DNA of 64,000 nucleotides from Lepas anatifera (taxonomy: Eukaryota; Arthropoda; Thecostraca; Lepadidae), in the NCBI GenBank assembly GCA_034440635.1, contig JAOTON010001263.1:293671-357670 (forward strand), read 5' to 3'. The position numbers and the translations under genes were made by a program. Each line of letters begins with the position of its first letter. Positions within the stretch are counted from its first letter, which is position 1. Positions 55,265-64,000 of the stretch are shown here, one piece after another. The notes under the pieces were generated by a model that saw nothing but the letters and a program-made list of their open reading frames with translations, did no database searches and had not been told where the DNA came from.

Positions 55265-56760
55265 CCACACTCCTGGTGCCTTGTATAATCATTGAAGAAT
55301 AAGGGAATACACTGAGACGACTTTAACACTGACACTGACTTTCAGGGGCGTCGCCACCGGGGGGCCAGGGGAGGCCCGCCCCCCCCACTTTTTGGCCCAA
55401 AATTTCCTGATCTCAGTCAATACGGGAGAAAACCGGCCATTCTTATGACCAGCCGCTGCAGAAGGCAGCGAGAAGCCCAAATTCGTACAGTATTTGGTCC
55501 TAACGTGGAAAGTTTTTAGTCAGCGTCAGTATGAAGTTTCACTGCCCCTCCCCCCCACTTTTTGCCGGTGGCAAAGCTTATGCTGACTTTGTCCTGTACA
55601 AACGCATTCATTCACCTGCAATGATGGCTGTCAGATCACTCATTACTTAAGCCAAATAATTTACCAGTATGTTTAATATTAACTTTGCATTGGACATTCA
55701 CCATGACCTGTTTGGTTCGAACATAGGTATACAAAACCCGAACCTTCCTTCCTTTGTTTGTAGAGATTTCATGAACAGTGATGGGTGTCTTATTTACCGC
55801 TGGTATTCTTTGAAACTTGTATTCATTTTTCCATAATGGCATCGGCGAACAGACTTTGGGGCTGTCTGGCAACATTGGCTATGCTTGATTGTGGAATGTA
55901 CAAGAACTTAACCGTGCTGAAAAATGTATGCGTAAGAAAAGCATGCGTACCTTTGGCCTCACGTATTTGATCTTTCACTGGACTTTTTAAACCATCGTGA
56001 TATGTTGCCGGTTTCGCAGTGCCATCGATAAAGTTGTAGGTGTCCTTGCTGTGAGACGTAGTGAAAACACTTCATTTACATAATTGAATTTCGCTTCGAT
56101 ATAACTTTTGCTCTGGAATTAAACCTTTGCATCGTTTTGAAATGGTGTGCATGGCGGCACCATTTCATGAAGTTAAATATATTTTAACGTCAGGAGATGT
56201 AAATTCTTCAGTCATTTCTCTCCCTTTCATGCTCCAGGCATAAGTTCTGAAGAACAAAAACACGAGCCATCGCAGTGTTGTGTTTGGAGGCAAGTTAGAT
56301 CACACAGGCTCCGTGGCCTAATTGTTGGTTATCTCTGCTGTTCAGTAAACCATGTAGAATAAACAGTGTACTGAAAGCGACGCCGCAAAATAGCCAGTTT
56401 TAATCACTACCAGAAATGTTACATCCAATCGTTTGGTCGGGTCACCTTTGAGGTTGCTCGAGGCCAAAGTATTCCTTACAGGAACTAAGTGGAAACCTAA
56501 ATTTTGTGACATAATAGCTGACAAAGAAGAGCCGCAGAAAGAATTTTCAGCACAATTTGAATGTTCTTGTCCGGCCCGATCGGATTATATATATTATAAT
56601 GTTGTCCAGTAAAATTTCAAAACTAACTTGATTTGACCTAGGTCTGTATGGTAAAAATAATATTAATCAAACTGCAGTGGCAAGTCAGAAACGACAAAGT
56701 AAAAATAAACCTCCATCACAATTCTTGACAATTCTCAATTCTCGCAAGTTATCAAAATTT
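54830..56760. other. Unassigned interior of the foldback
   Basis: Contains a (TA)n run (55210-55262), a CAGGGGCG-type repeat at about 55343-55560 whose GGCCAGCCGCTGCAG-like part is related to 6400-6550 and 4510-4690, and otherwise unrecognised sequence. No coding domain found. Confidence 0.4.
55210..55262. repeat. (TA)n microsatellite
   Basis: About 26 uninterrupted AT dinucleotides. Confidence 0.97.
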
Positions 56761-57908
56761 ACCCCTTGCCCCATGCATTTCTAATGGAAAGATCGTGACC
56801 CTGACCTTGTCACAGGTTATCGATAAAGAAATCCTGCTACAAAAATATCTTGTTCGGTGACCTTACAATGTGATGTGAATCTAAGCACGATAGGTTAAAT
56901 TTGATCTTACTGATGCACCTCCAAAGATTTTCGAGGTTAGGTCTCTTGACTTGGGTTGGCGGTCTGACCTGGTATGACCCAGACCTAAAATTTTACCAGA
57001 AGCTGCAACAATTTCGAGTTAGAGGTAGATGAAGGACGGTGGCGCTGCACGAAGTGTATTTTTACTACCTGTGGAAACCTGAGGAGGCCGGTTGCCCGCC
57101 CCCTCGTGTGGGCGCGTGTTAATTCTCATAAATTCTGACACTTGCACAATGAAAATTTCGTAAAGGCAATGCAATATGATTGCAAGCAACCGTTACAAAA
57201 GGAATCGCTTTGTTTGCGGTGTTAAACATAAGAGCGGTACTACCGCAGTGGTCAAAAACCGTCTGCATACCTACCTTAGGTGCTAAAAATTTGTAATTTA
57301 TAGCAAGAACGAATTTTTCAAATTTTTTTATCGGAATATATTTTATGAATAAAAAATTTTTAGGTATCTAAAAGGACAATTTTCACTGCGAAAAGGTAAA
57401 AAAGGAAAGGTCAAACGAATTAAAAGTCAAAATTTTTTTAAAATTTTGAAATTTTATTTTTGCAAAATAATGTAAAGTTCAAGACGAGTTCAATGAAATA
57501 CAAAACTTGTTAATCAGGCTATGCATTTTTAAGTTATGAAGCATTAAAGATGAGTCTACAAAGTGACCTCCCGAAAATTTCCCCAGGCTATAACTCAGTC
57601 ACCGTTGGTCGGAGGGGGCTAAGATTCTCACAGGCGTGTTCCTGGCCCAAAACTACCCGGAGGCAAAGTTTCAGATTTTTCTAGACATGGTGGTGTCAAG
57701 CCTTGGTCGATCTGTTCTGGAATCCCCCTATATGTCTAAAAACTGCTTGAGTAGCCCGAGATGACCTCTCACAAGTCCAGCATTGCAACATAAGCGTGGG
57801 AAGGGGCCAAGGATACTAAGATTAGGAGAATATGAAGGTTTTATCAGCTGTATCAACACAAATACAGCCCAATTTTTGTCTTTCCTATGCATTTCCAATA
57901 GATATGTC

Positions 57909-58102
57909 TAGGGGCGCCGCCACAGAATTTTTACAGGGGGGAGGTTAGGACCCAGGCTGGTGCTGACCGGGGGAGGCGAATTTTGAACATATTCGGTACC
58001 TGACAACATTAATGACGATGGACCCAAATATTGGGGGGGCGTCCCCCTGGTTGGCCAACAGGGAGAGGACACGTCCCCCGTCTCCCACTTTCGGCACCCA
58101 TG
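57909..58102. mobile_element. 194-bp miniature element with 8-bp TSD
   Basis: GATATGTC is duplicated exactly at 57901-57908 and 58103-58110. Ends TAGGGGCGCCG and (complement) CATGGGTGCCG are weak inverted repeats. It interrupts family C sequence that reads through CCAATAGATATGTCATAG without it. Non-coding. Confidence 0.8.
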
Positions 58103-58413
58103 GATATGTCATAGTCTGTACCTGACCTTTGGTCATCGATATGGACAATCTCGGCCCATATTGTGTAGCACTCGATGCCGCATTATGTGGTATAAATTTC
58201 AATCCGATAGATTCACCCATTTCTTACTTATGACACCTTAAACATTTTTGGAGGTGAGGTCACTTGACCTGCACCGGTGACCTGACCTGGGATGACCCAG
58301 CCTTAAGATTTTGAGGAGAGTTGTGGGATTGATCAAGGATAATGTATGCCAAGTACGGAGGCGCTCCGCGCCGCCGTTTTTTCGTGCCGCTGGAAAAACC
58401 ACCGGGGTGAGGG

Positions 58414-58770
58414 TTAAAAACATTTTCCCATGTACTTCCAATAGAGAGGTCATGGCTCGTATCTGATCTTGGTCATCAATATAAAAAATACCCGAATATA
58501 TATATTTCAGAGAGCGTGGTGGGCCCATTATGTGATATTAGTTTCCAGCGAATAAGCTCACCTTGTTCTGACTTATGCTGTCTTAAACTGTTTTAGATCA
58601 GGTCCCTTGACCTGTACTGGTGACCTGGCCTGAGATGACATAACCTGAAGATTTTGAAAAAAGTTTTAAAAATGATCAGAAAAAGGTATGCCAAGTACGG
58701 CGGCGCTACGTGCCGCCGTTTTGGCATCTCCAAGAAACCAGAGGTGGCGGGTACCCAATGCGCGTGTTAA
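58414..58770 (-). mobile_element. TTAA family A element (copy 7), partial
   Basis: Reverse orientation from TTAAAAACATTTTCCCATG to the hairpin (acggcggcgc/gtgccgccgt, about 58696-58718) and AATGCGCGTGTTAA. Its last TTAA (58767-58770) is shared with the first TTAA of the adjoining family B element. Confidence 0.75.
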
Positions 58771-59802
58771 CCCGCGCCCCACCGGGGGTCCGGCGCCACC
58801 TTCGCCCCACCGGGGGCCATCGATGGCCCCCCCTCTAACTCCGGAAAATATGGGCGTTAGCGCAAATCTGCAAAGTGCAATAGAAAGCTCGCGTGAATTC
58901 AGTAAGAAATTACTTCGCATGTTTTAGTGCTCAGGTCAATGGTTTGACCTCCAGAGGTCAAATTAGGTCAAGATCGGCCATTTTCACTCAAATATGCAAT
59001 GATTAAGCAAACTGGGCATAACTCTTATGTCATTAGAGCTATTGAGGCCTGGTAAAGTACATTTGATAGCAAATTGCCAGTACTTTTTCCGCTATGTGGA
59101 ACGTAAAGACCTCCCGCCAGTGGTTTGACCGCCAGAGGTCACCTCGTGATCTAATATGACCTGAGGTCACGAAAGGTCAAAAAGTGACGTTGCCGTATAT
59201 CAAATGAAAGCCAGTGGCAAGACAAACACGATGGTGTTTGTTTCACCGCTCTAGCTCAATTAGGTCAAAAGTTATTGTTAAAATACTGTTTTTGACCTCT
59301 GGTGACCTTGGATGACCTTGGAAAAGTCAAAGGGCAAATATGACCCCTGGGGTCCGTGAAAGGGTGTCCAAAAACGTTGGTCTGAGCAATTTGAGTATTT
59401 GCAATCATTTTTGTGGCTTTTATATCATGAAATAGCTTTTCCCCATGCTTTTCCAATGGGAGAGGTCGCCTCCTGACCTGACCTCAGGGCACGAAATCGA
59501 AAAATCCCGGATATACACCTTGTAGACCCTGGAGGGGTCATGAAGTGTAGGAAGTTTCAAATCGATCGACTTTGAAATGTAGCTCTTACAGAGCTCTAAA
59601 GGTGAAGTGAGGTGACCTTGGTTGACCTCGTCTTGTGACCTGACCTTGGGTGACCCGGGGTAAAAAATTTCAGGGATGATGGGAAAATGATTCAGTGAGA
59701 GGTAGAGCCCTCAACCGCGGTGCTGCGCCTCGTCGTTTTTCTGCTATCCCGGAAAAACCTTAAGGGGGGGCCATCGATGGCCCCCGGTGGGGCGAGGGTT
59801 AA
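58767..59802 (+). mobile_element. TTAA family B element, complete (copy 5)
   Basis: A 1,036-bp element from TTAACCCGCGCCCCACCGG to GGGGCGAGGGTTAA, nearly collinear with copy 2. Both keep ATGCAATG(C/A)TTAAGC and the CCATCGATGG palindromes at each end. It starts on the TTAA that ends family A copy 7. Confidence 0.87.
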
Positions 59803-59964
59803 GAATACGCTGCTTCTGACCACACTGACACTATTAGTGGACACTGGAGGTCACTGGTTGTCTCTTAGTGGAGCATGGGCTTTTCCGCTGGTCAAAAGGC
59901 TGCATTTTTACATCATTACGTTGCTATTATTGAGATAATGTTCATGAAACTCAAGAATGCCATG

Positions 59965-60371
59965 TGTTGTGTGCCGGACTGAGAGAAGAAGTTTGCTGAA
60001 CCCTTGTTTATTAGACATGCACTCTTTCTTTATATACGCTCACACACAGCAACAGATGCCAAGTCACTCACACAAAAACTACACAAAAACCATACTGCAC
60101 CATCGAGGGCGTACCGCTCGGTGCGGCGGTGTCAGCACACCACACCTCCCCTTTTACAAAAGTTTGAGCTATACATTCACACAATTCATATATTTACATT
60201 GGTTCAGTTTTTTTTAAGTCTGCTAAATCAATCTACATACTTGTCCACAAAATACCATCGTGGAAATTATTTATCGTCATTGAACACTTGTCTCTTTTCA
60301 CTTTCTCATCATAGATCGTATTGAAATATTTATCATATAAACATATCATCATTCGTCACAACTAAAACACA
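59965..60371 (-). mobile_element. LTR (3' LTR of a minus-strand LTR retrotransposon)
   Basis: Begins TGTTGTGTGCC and ends AAAACACA (TGT...ACA). Read on the minus strand it has TATATAAAG (60028-60036) and, 16 bp further, AATAAA (60007-60012), the U3-R order of a small LTR. Just outside its U3 end lies a purine-rich tract on the minus strand (GCAGAGAGGGAAGGAGTAAG, 60372-60391), the expected polypurine tract. The 5' LTR is outside the window, so exact edges are inferred. Confidence 0.65.
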
Positions 60372-60391
60372 CTTACTCCTTCCCTCTCTGC

Positions 60392-63268
60392 TAAAATTGC
60401 ACGTCTGCACGAATGGGGCAATTGACTGAGCTGGGACGATCGGTAATACAAGAAATTCGGTCAAATCTGGAGCAAGGGAGAATGGTCTGGTGCAATGAGA
60501 GGGCCCGTTGGCGTTGTGGCAGGTGGTTATCCGCTGGTGTAAACGGCTTCCAGGGCAGGGCGTCTGTTGAAATCGCCAGCTTGTGTCCGAGCGAAATCAG
60601 TTTCCAATAACTTCCAGATGCGACGGTGAGTGCTGACTTCCAGCCGCTACAGCGGAGACGGGCGGCGGTTAAGATGACTAATGAGAGGCCGGGAAACCGA
60701 GGGCCGTTTGAAGGTGGTCATCCGGAAGTCAGCGAAGTGGGAAAGGCTGTAGACGTGCGCGGTTGTCCTGGTAATGATTGCCGAAAACGCGAGGGAGGTT
60801 TCAGGTGTCCGGGTGACGTTGTCTATCCGACGGGGATCAAGCGTCCGGTAGAGAACGCGATGCGGACAGAGTCGCAGTTGTTTGCGATTGCAGGCCACCA
60901 CTGTCACCGCGGTGTCCATATGGTAGCGGGACACCGGGCTAGGGGAACTCTCAGGCACCGCCAGTGTCTCGGCTCAGAGACGGTGGGGAAATTTTCAGTT
61001 CACTCGATCAGCTCAGTCAGTTGCAGAGAGGTCTGGGAAGTGAAGCCATTGGTCAGTAAGGAATAACCTGTACAATATAAACACGGGAACACGGGACTGT
61101 CGGGGCACACCAGCCGGGCGTAAACAATGTCGTCGGTCAGATCTGCCGTCAAATTACAAGCGATAAACAATGATTAAAAACACATGGCAAAAGGCGCACA
61201 ACGAATAAAATAAACAATACCGGACATGAACGCAGATATGTATATACATTAGTGCGAAATGAAACAGAATGGCCTGTGTCGGGGGCTTAAAAACAGGCCG
61301 CAAAACGATTTGAAGCCTCTTCTGTAAACCGAGAGGCCGTGGCTGCCAGTTGAGGGGCGGGTCGTGTTTTTGCAAACAGCAGCAGCAGTATTGGTGGGCA
61401 AAAACGACGGCGGCGTGCGAAGTGGGTCCTGAGCTTTCTGGGGTCCTTTCAATCATCCGACGCCGTCTCAGCACGTATTCAGTTGCCAGGACGTGCGAAT
61501 TCTGCCGACCGTGATAAGACCTTCAGGGTGGCGGTAGTACGGGAGTGAGCTGGCCGATGTTGGATGACGGGAGCGTCAGTAGAGATCAGGAACCGTAGAT
61601 GTAGTAACATGGAGTAACAGACCTAGTTGACACTAAATAAGAAAGACAAGAAAAGGGAACGGATTATTTACTTTGAATTGCCATAAGTCCATAAGAGAGT
61701 ACATGGAGGCGCCAGCAAAGCAAGGGGATGATTCACCTAATTTAAAACAAGACAGCAAGACCTTGGGCCAAAGGTCAGGTGAATCGGGGGAGGGGTTGGG
61801 CCGAGTGTAATGGTAAAAGTAGCAGGTGGTGAAAAAAACAGAGCGTTACCATTACTCGAATCCTGCTGTAAAATCATGAAGAGGGGGAATTGGAGGGGAG
61901 GGGAGCAGGGCTGGTGAACGGGGAGACTGGTCACGGAGATAACAAAAAGCCAGGAGACAGCGTCAGCCGTTGTTCGATCCCAATGCTGCAGAGATGCAGC
62001 AGGAGGGGTAAACTCTGGGTTTTGTCGTTTTTTTGTGACGGTGCCGCGGCGCGCGATGTATAAGCACATCGGCGCCCCAGTTGCCGGGTAGGTGCGGTTC
62101 GAGGCAGCAAGGGGCACAGTGTGCTGAGCGTTATACCCTGTTTTTGTGGGCTCATTTGGCGTTTGAGGAGAGTTAGAGCAGTGACATAGCAAACAGAGCA
62201 ACCAAGCCGATTCCAAAGTAATAGAAAAAGAGTTTAATGACAGAGGGAAAAGGCTCCAAACGTGGTGGGATTTCAAGTTTTCCCAGAAGTTTGGAGAAGA
62301 AGCAATTCCGCTGGCAGGTAGCAATAGAGGCAGGCTTTCGGATCGATAAGATCGATGTTGGGATTGTCCAAGCAGAAATTCACGGATTCACAGCTACGAA
62401 GCTCATGGAATACTAAGCAAAGCGTCTCCGATGACAATCCTGGAAGGTTTTGGAATTCTACTGTGATGTCTGTGTCAGCAGTTAATAAAAACACTGACCT
62501 CGTGCTTAACGGGATTGGAAGTCAAAGAAACATCGACAAGACCATCGGAACAAGTGGAGCGGGTCTTAAATTTGAACGTCGCGGAACAGCACAAGAATGA
62601 CAGCCTTGTACATCGATGGAGCCTCCTTTTTCAGCCTGAATAATGCGAACTGTGACTTTGAGGTTCTTAAGCGTGAGGTGAGCGATAGCCGGGCTGGATG
62701 CGAGAAGCTCGGACCCAAGTGAACCAGCTTGATCGACAAAGGAATTTCTGGTTGGCGTAGACGCGCGGGAAGAATGTGTGACTTGGAGTGGGGAGATTTG
62801 TTACATAACTTTCGTGGGCAGAGTCAGGAAATGTGTTCTTCATAGGCATGACAAGTGAGGCCATGTCACGTTGAAACAAGAATTTTGTGTAATAGGACCG
62901 TGTGCTTTTCCTACTACGGGATGGAAAATTTGTAACACCGGCCTGGTATCAGTGTGACAACGATAATTGATGTAAACAAAAGGTAAACAGAAAATGGTGG
63001 CTGTAAATCAATGAGTGATGTACTGTACCAGTGGTTGAGTATGATTTACAAAGTACACATGCAGAGGGGGCTGAGAATCCAGCATCCGGGGATAAAAGCG
63101 TCTCTTGGCCGTCTGTCTTGGAGCAGACGGCGTTACGGTGGTGCTGAGATGAGAGCGCTGCCGTCTGGGCCTGGCTGATGAAGAGGGATGAACATACAAC
63201 AATCCACGAAATTTTCATCTGAAACACAGGAGAGGGTCAATCATATTTCCAGCGAATGGGGGGACGTA
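60392..63268 (-). other. Region between pol end and 3' LTR; possible decayed env
   Basis: The 2.9 kb between the pol stop and the LTR is too long for a simple gypsy 3' UTR and is the position of env in errantivirus-like elements. Minus-strand frames at about 62880-62670, 62494-62273 and 62324-61737 are consecutive, and the last contains a hydrophobic membrane-type segment (about 62240-62180) preceded by a Cys-containing ectodomain-like part. The frames are broken, there is no furin site or fusion peptide that I can identify, and family membership is unproven. From about 61700 down to 60392 I see no credible coding. Confidence 0.3.
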
Positions 63269-63686
63269 TTAAAGTTTCCGGGGCCTAAGATTGTACGGAA
63301 GCGGTGGTGCTGGTCTTGCTACAGCTTCATGGCCGAAAAGTGCCTCATATTCATTCCCAGGCATGGGGGCATTTTCATCCTCCTCATGCGTGTGATCTGG
63401 TACAGGATCCACACTAATCGGCAAGCACCTCTGGACGTCTGGGGATGGGGTACCATCTCCCAATCCACCAGGTACATAGTCAATGTAGGTGCCTAAGGCG
63501 ATTAATGTGGACCTTTTCTACGTCTTCATTATTATTTATATGCGTGATTTTCAAGTTATTGAGAAGGCATCTCGCTGTGATGCGATAGGGGCAATGGTTC
63601 CTTTCTTTACCAGTTTGGTTGATACACCGGGAGTGACTACGGGGTACATATAGATATACAAGGCTCATTGACCTTAACTCTATCAC
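63269..63686 (-). pseudogene. Integrase C-terminus of the LTR retrotransposon, one frameshift
   Basis: The minus-strand frame from 63686 contains SLVYLYVPRSHSR, then CPYRITARCLLNN and VEKVHINRLRH, the C-terminal GPY/F-like domain of Ty3/gypsy integrases (pattern DxVyly...GPyrI...vhVnRLrp). It closes at about 63480. A second frame continues with an acidic linker to the terminal PPLPYNLRPRKL and stop at 63269-63271, so a single frameshift near 63478 splits the end of pol. Upstream (63690-63850) the coding match is lost in a GGCGCTTATTT-repeat stretch. Confidence 0.65.
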
Positions 63687-63709
63687 TACCTACCACACTG
63701 TGTGCCTAA

Positions 63710-63860
63710 TGGCGCTCCTTCAGCACTCTCACACTTTTCTATGGCGCTTATTTGGCGCTTTATTATATTTTCTCGCGGCGCTTCTGTGGCGCTTATTTGC
63801 GTACTCTCTTTGGGCGCTTATTTAGCGCTTATCATTGTCTCTCTTATATGGCACTTATTG
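63710..63860. repeat. GGCGCTTATTT short tandem-like repeats
   Basis: GGCGCTTATTTGGCGCTTTA, GGCGCTTATTTGCG and GGGCGCTTATTTAGCGCTTA occur at irregular 30-40 bp intervals. They interrupt the expected integrase coding sequence. Confidence 0.6.
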
Positions 63861-64000
63861 CCATCTACCACGTTGCTCCGTGGGTGGTTCTTAGTTAATT
63901 AGGAAACACTCCTTAGACGCTTATTCGCTTTGTTTAGTGTTCTGGGGACTCGCTGGCACAAATGGCTCTTAAATGCGACGAAGAAATCAAGCTGAGAAGT

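Larger units (their letters stand above)
53629..57122. mobile_element. TTAA family F sequences at the foldback centre
   Basis: TTAACACGCGCCCACACGAG at 53629, with the inverse CTCGTGTGGGCGCGTGTTAA ending at 57122. Sub-terminal parts also mirror each other (GCAGCGCCACCGT, CATCTGCCTCTAACTC at about 53720 and the complement at about 57020). A second direct copy of the left head, including about 60 bp of the arm, starts near 54164. The right interior (56760-57050) has the usual AGGTCA/TGACCT words. Confidence 0.65.
53031..57728. mobile_element. 4.7-kb foldback element with long inverted arms
   Basis: The outer arms (about 53031-53632 and 57119-57728) are inverted copies: GGGGCATTCCAGGAC against GGGGGATTCCAGAAC, CTGAAACTTTG, AACACGCCTGTGAGAATCTT, GCCTGATTAACAAGTTTTG. 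It interrupts family C with a possible short duplication (TAT). Between the arms sit family F TTAA sequences, an inverted duplication (53850-54790), a (TA)n run and unassigned DNA. One arm alone also occurs at 18067-18350. Confidence 0.8.
52648..58417 (-). mobile_element. TTAA family C element (copy 3), split by a 4.7-kb foldback
   Basis: Left end TTAAGACACGCATTGACGGG (a family A-type terminus), then family C interior to GCAAAGTTATTGACCTAT at 53030. The C sequence resumes at 57729 with TATGTCTAAAAACTGCTTGA and ends with the hairpin 58357-58380, ACCGGGGTGAGGGTTAA. A small element (57909-58102) is nested in the right part. The A-like left terminus joined to a C body looks chimeric. Confidence 0.7.

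Noticed and set aside
56305..56360. tRNA-like box A (TGGCCTAATTGTTGG)
   Set aside because: No box B or cloverleaf follows at a suitable distance, so neither a tRNA gene nor a tRNA-derived SINE can be supported.
60626..61066. 146-codon plus-strand frame
   Set aside because: Antisense to the minus-strand LTR element, with no recognisable domain.

Overview
The window reads as intergenic DNA from an arthropod-like animal genome, almost wholly made of transposable elements and satellite-like repeats. The arthropod assignment rests mainly on long arrays of the pentamer TTAGG, the usual arthropod telomere repeat, here interstitial at 22.2-22.7 kb and mirrored at 23.0 kb. The LINE, Penelope-like, hAT and Ty3/gypsy remnants fit any invertebrate. 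I cannot name the species. No host protein gene is convincing; one possible first exon at 18605 is given at low confidence.

Most of the sequence belongs to a group of short (about 0.8-1.2 kb) non-coding elements that I call the TTAA superfamily (families A, B, C, D, F, H, I; my labels). Each starts and ends with TTAA, has GC-rich, often tandem terminal blocks (for example ACACGCGCATTGACGG in A and ACCCGCGCCCCACCGG in B), usually a GC hairpin just inside, and an interior saturated with the hexamer TGACCT/AGGTCA. Copies lie at 2.6-3.2, 8.0-9.3, 10.6-12.6, 14.4-16.2, 17.4-17.9, 19.4-20.1, 31.6-40.3 (interrupted), 40.9-42.7, 45.1-50.0 and 52.6-59.8 kb. Nested copies show insertion exactly at TTAA, as in piggyBac-type transposition, but no transposase is encoded here.

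Layout. 0-2.6 kb: unassigned. 2.6-9.8 kb: nested TTAA elements, a Ty3/gypsy remnant split by a hAT-like element with an 8-bp target duplication, and a second, longer hAT-like copy. 10.6-20.1 kb: TTAA families A and B with a LINE 3' fragment. 20.6-23.6 kb: a perfect hairpin and a large foldback carrying TTAGG arrays. 24.0-31.4 kb: GCGGATCC-type miniature elements with 8-bp duplications, a deleted hAT element (25910-27992) and a 25-bp minisatellite. 31.6-40.3 kb: a family C element split by a miniature element (itself holding a family D element) and by a full-length L1/Tx1-like LINE with a 15-bp duplication. 40.9-50.4 kb: H elements, two LINE 3' fragments, and a family B element containing a Penelope-like GIY-YIG fragment. 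50.5-52.5 kb: LINE endonuclease remnant and a GC-rich minisatellite. 52.6-59.8 kb: a family C copy split by a 4.7-kb foldback, then A and B copies. 60.0-64.0 kb: the 3' part of a minus-strand LTR retrotransposon (LTR, possible env region, integrase C-terminus).

The genes present are all element-borne and mostly broken. The LINE is closest to intact: ORF1 is open, and ORF2 has one homopolymer frameshift and one in-frame stop. The order of nesting gives a relative chronology of invasions.
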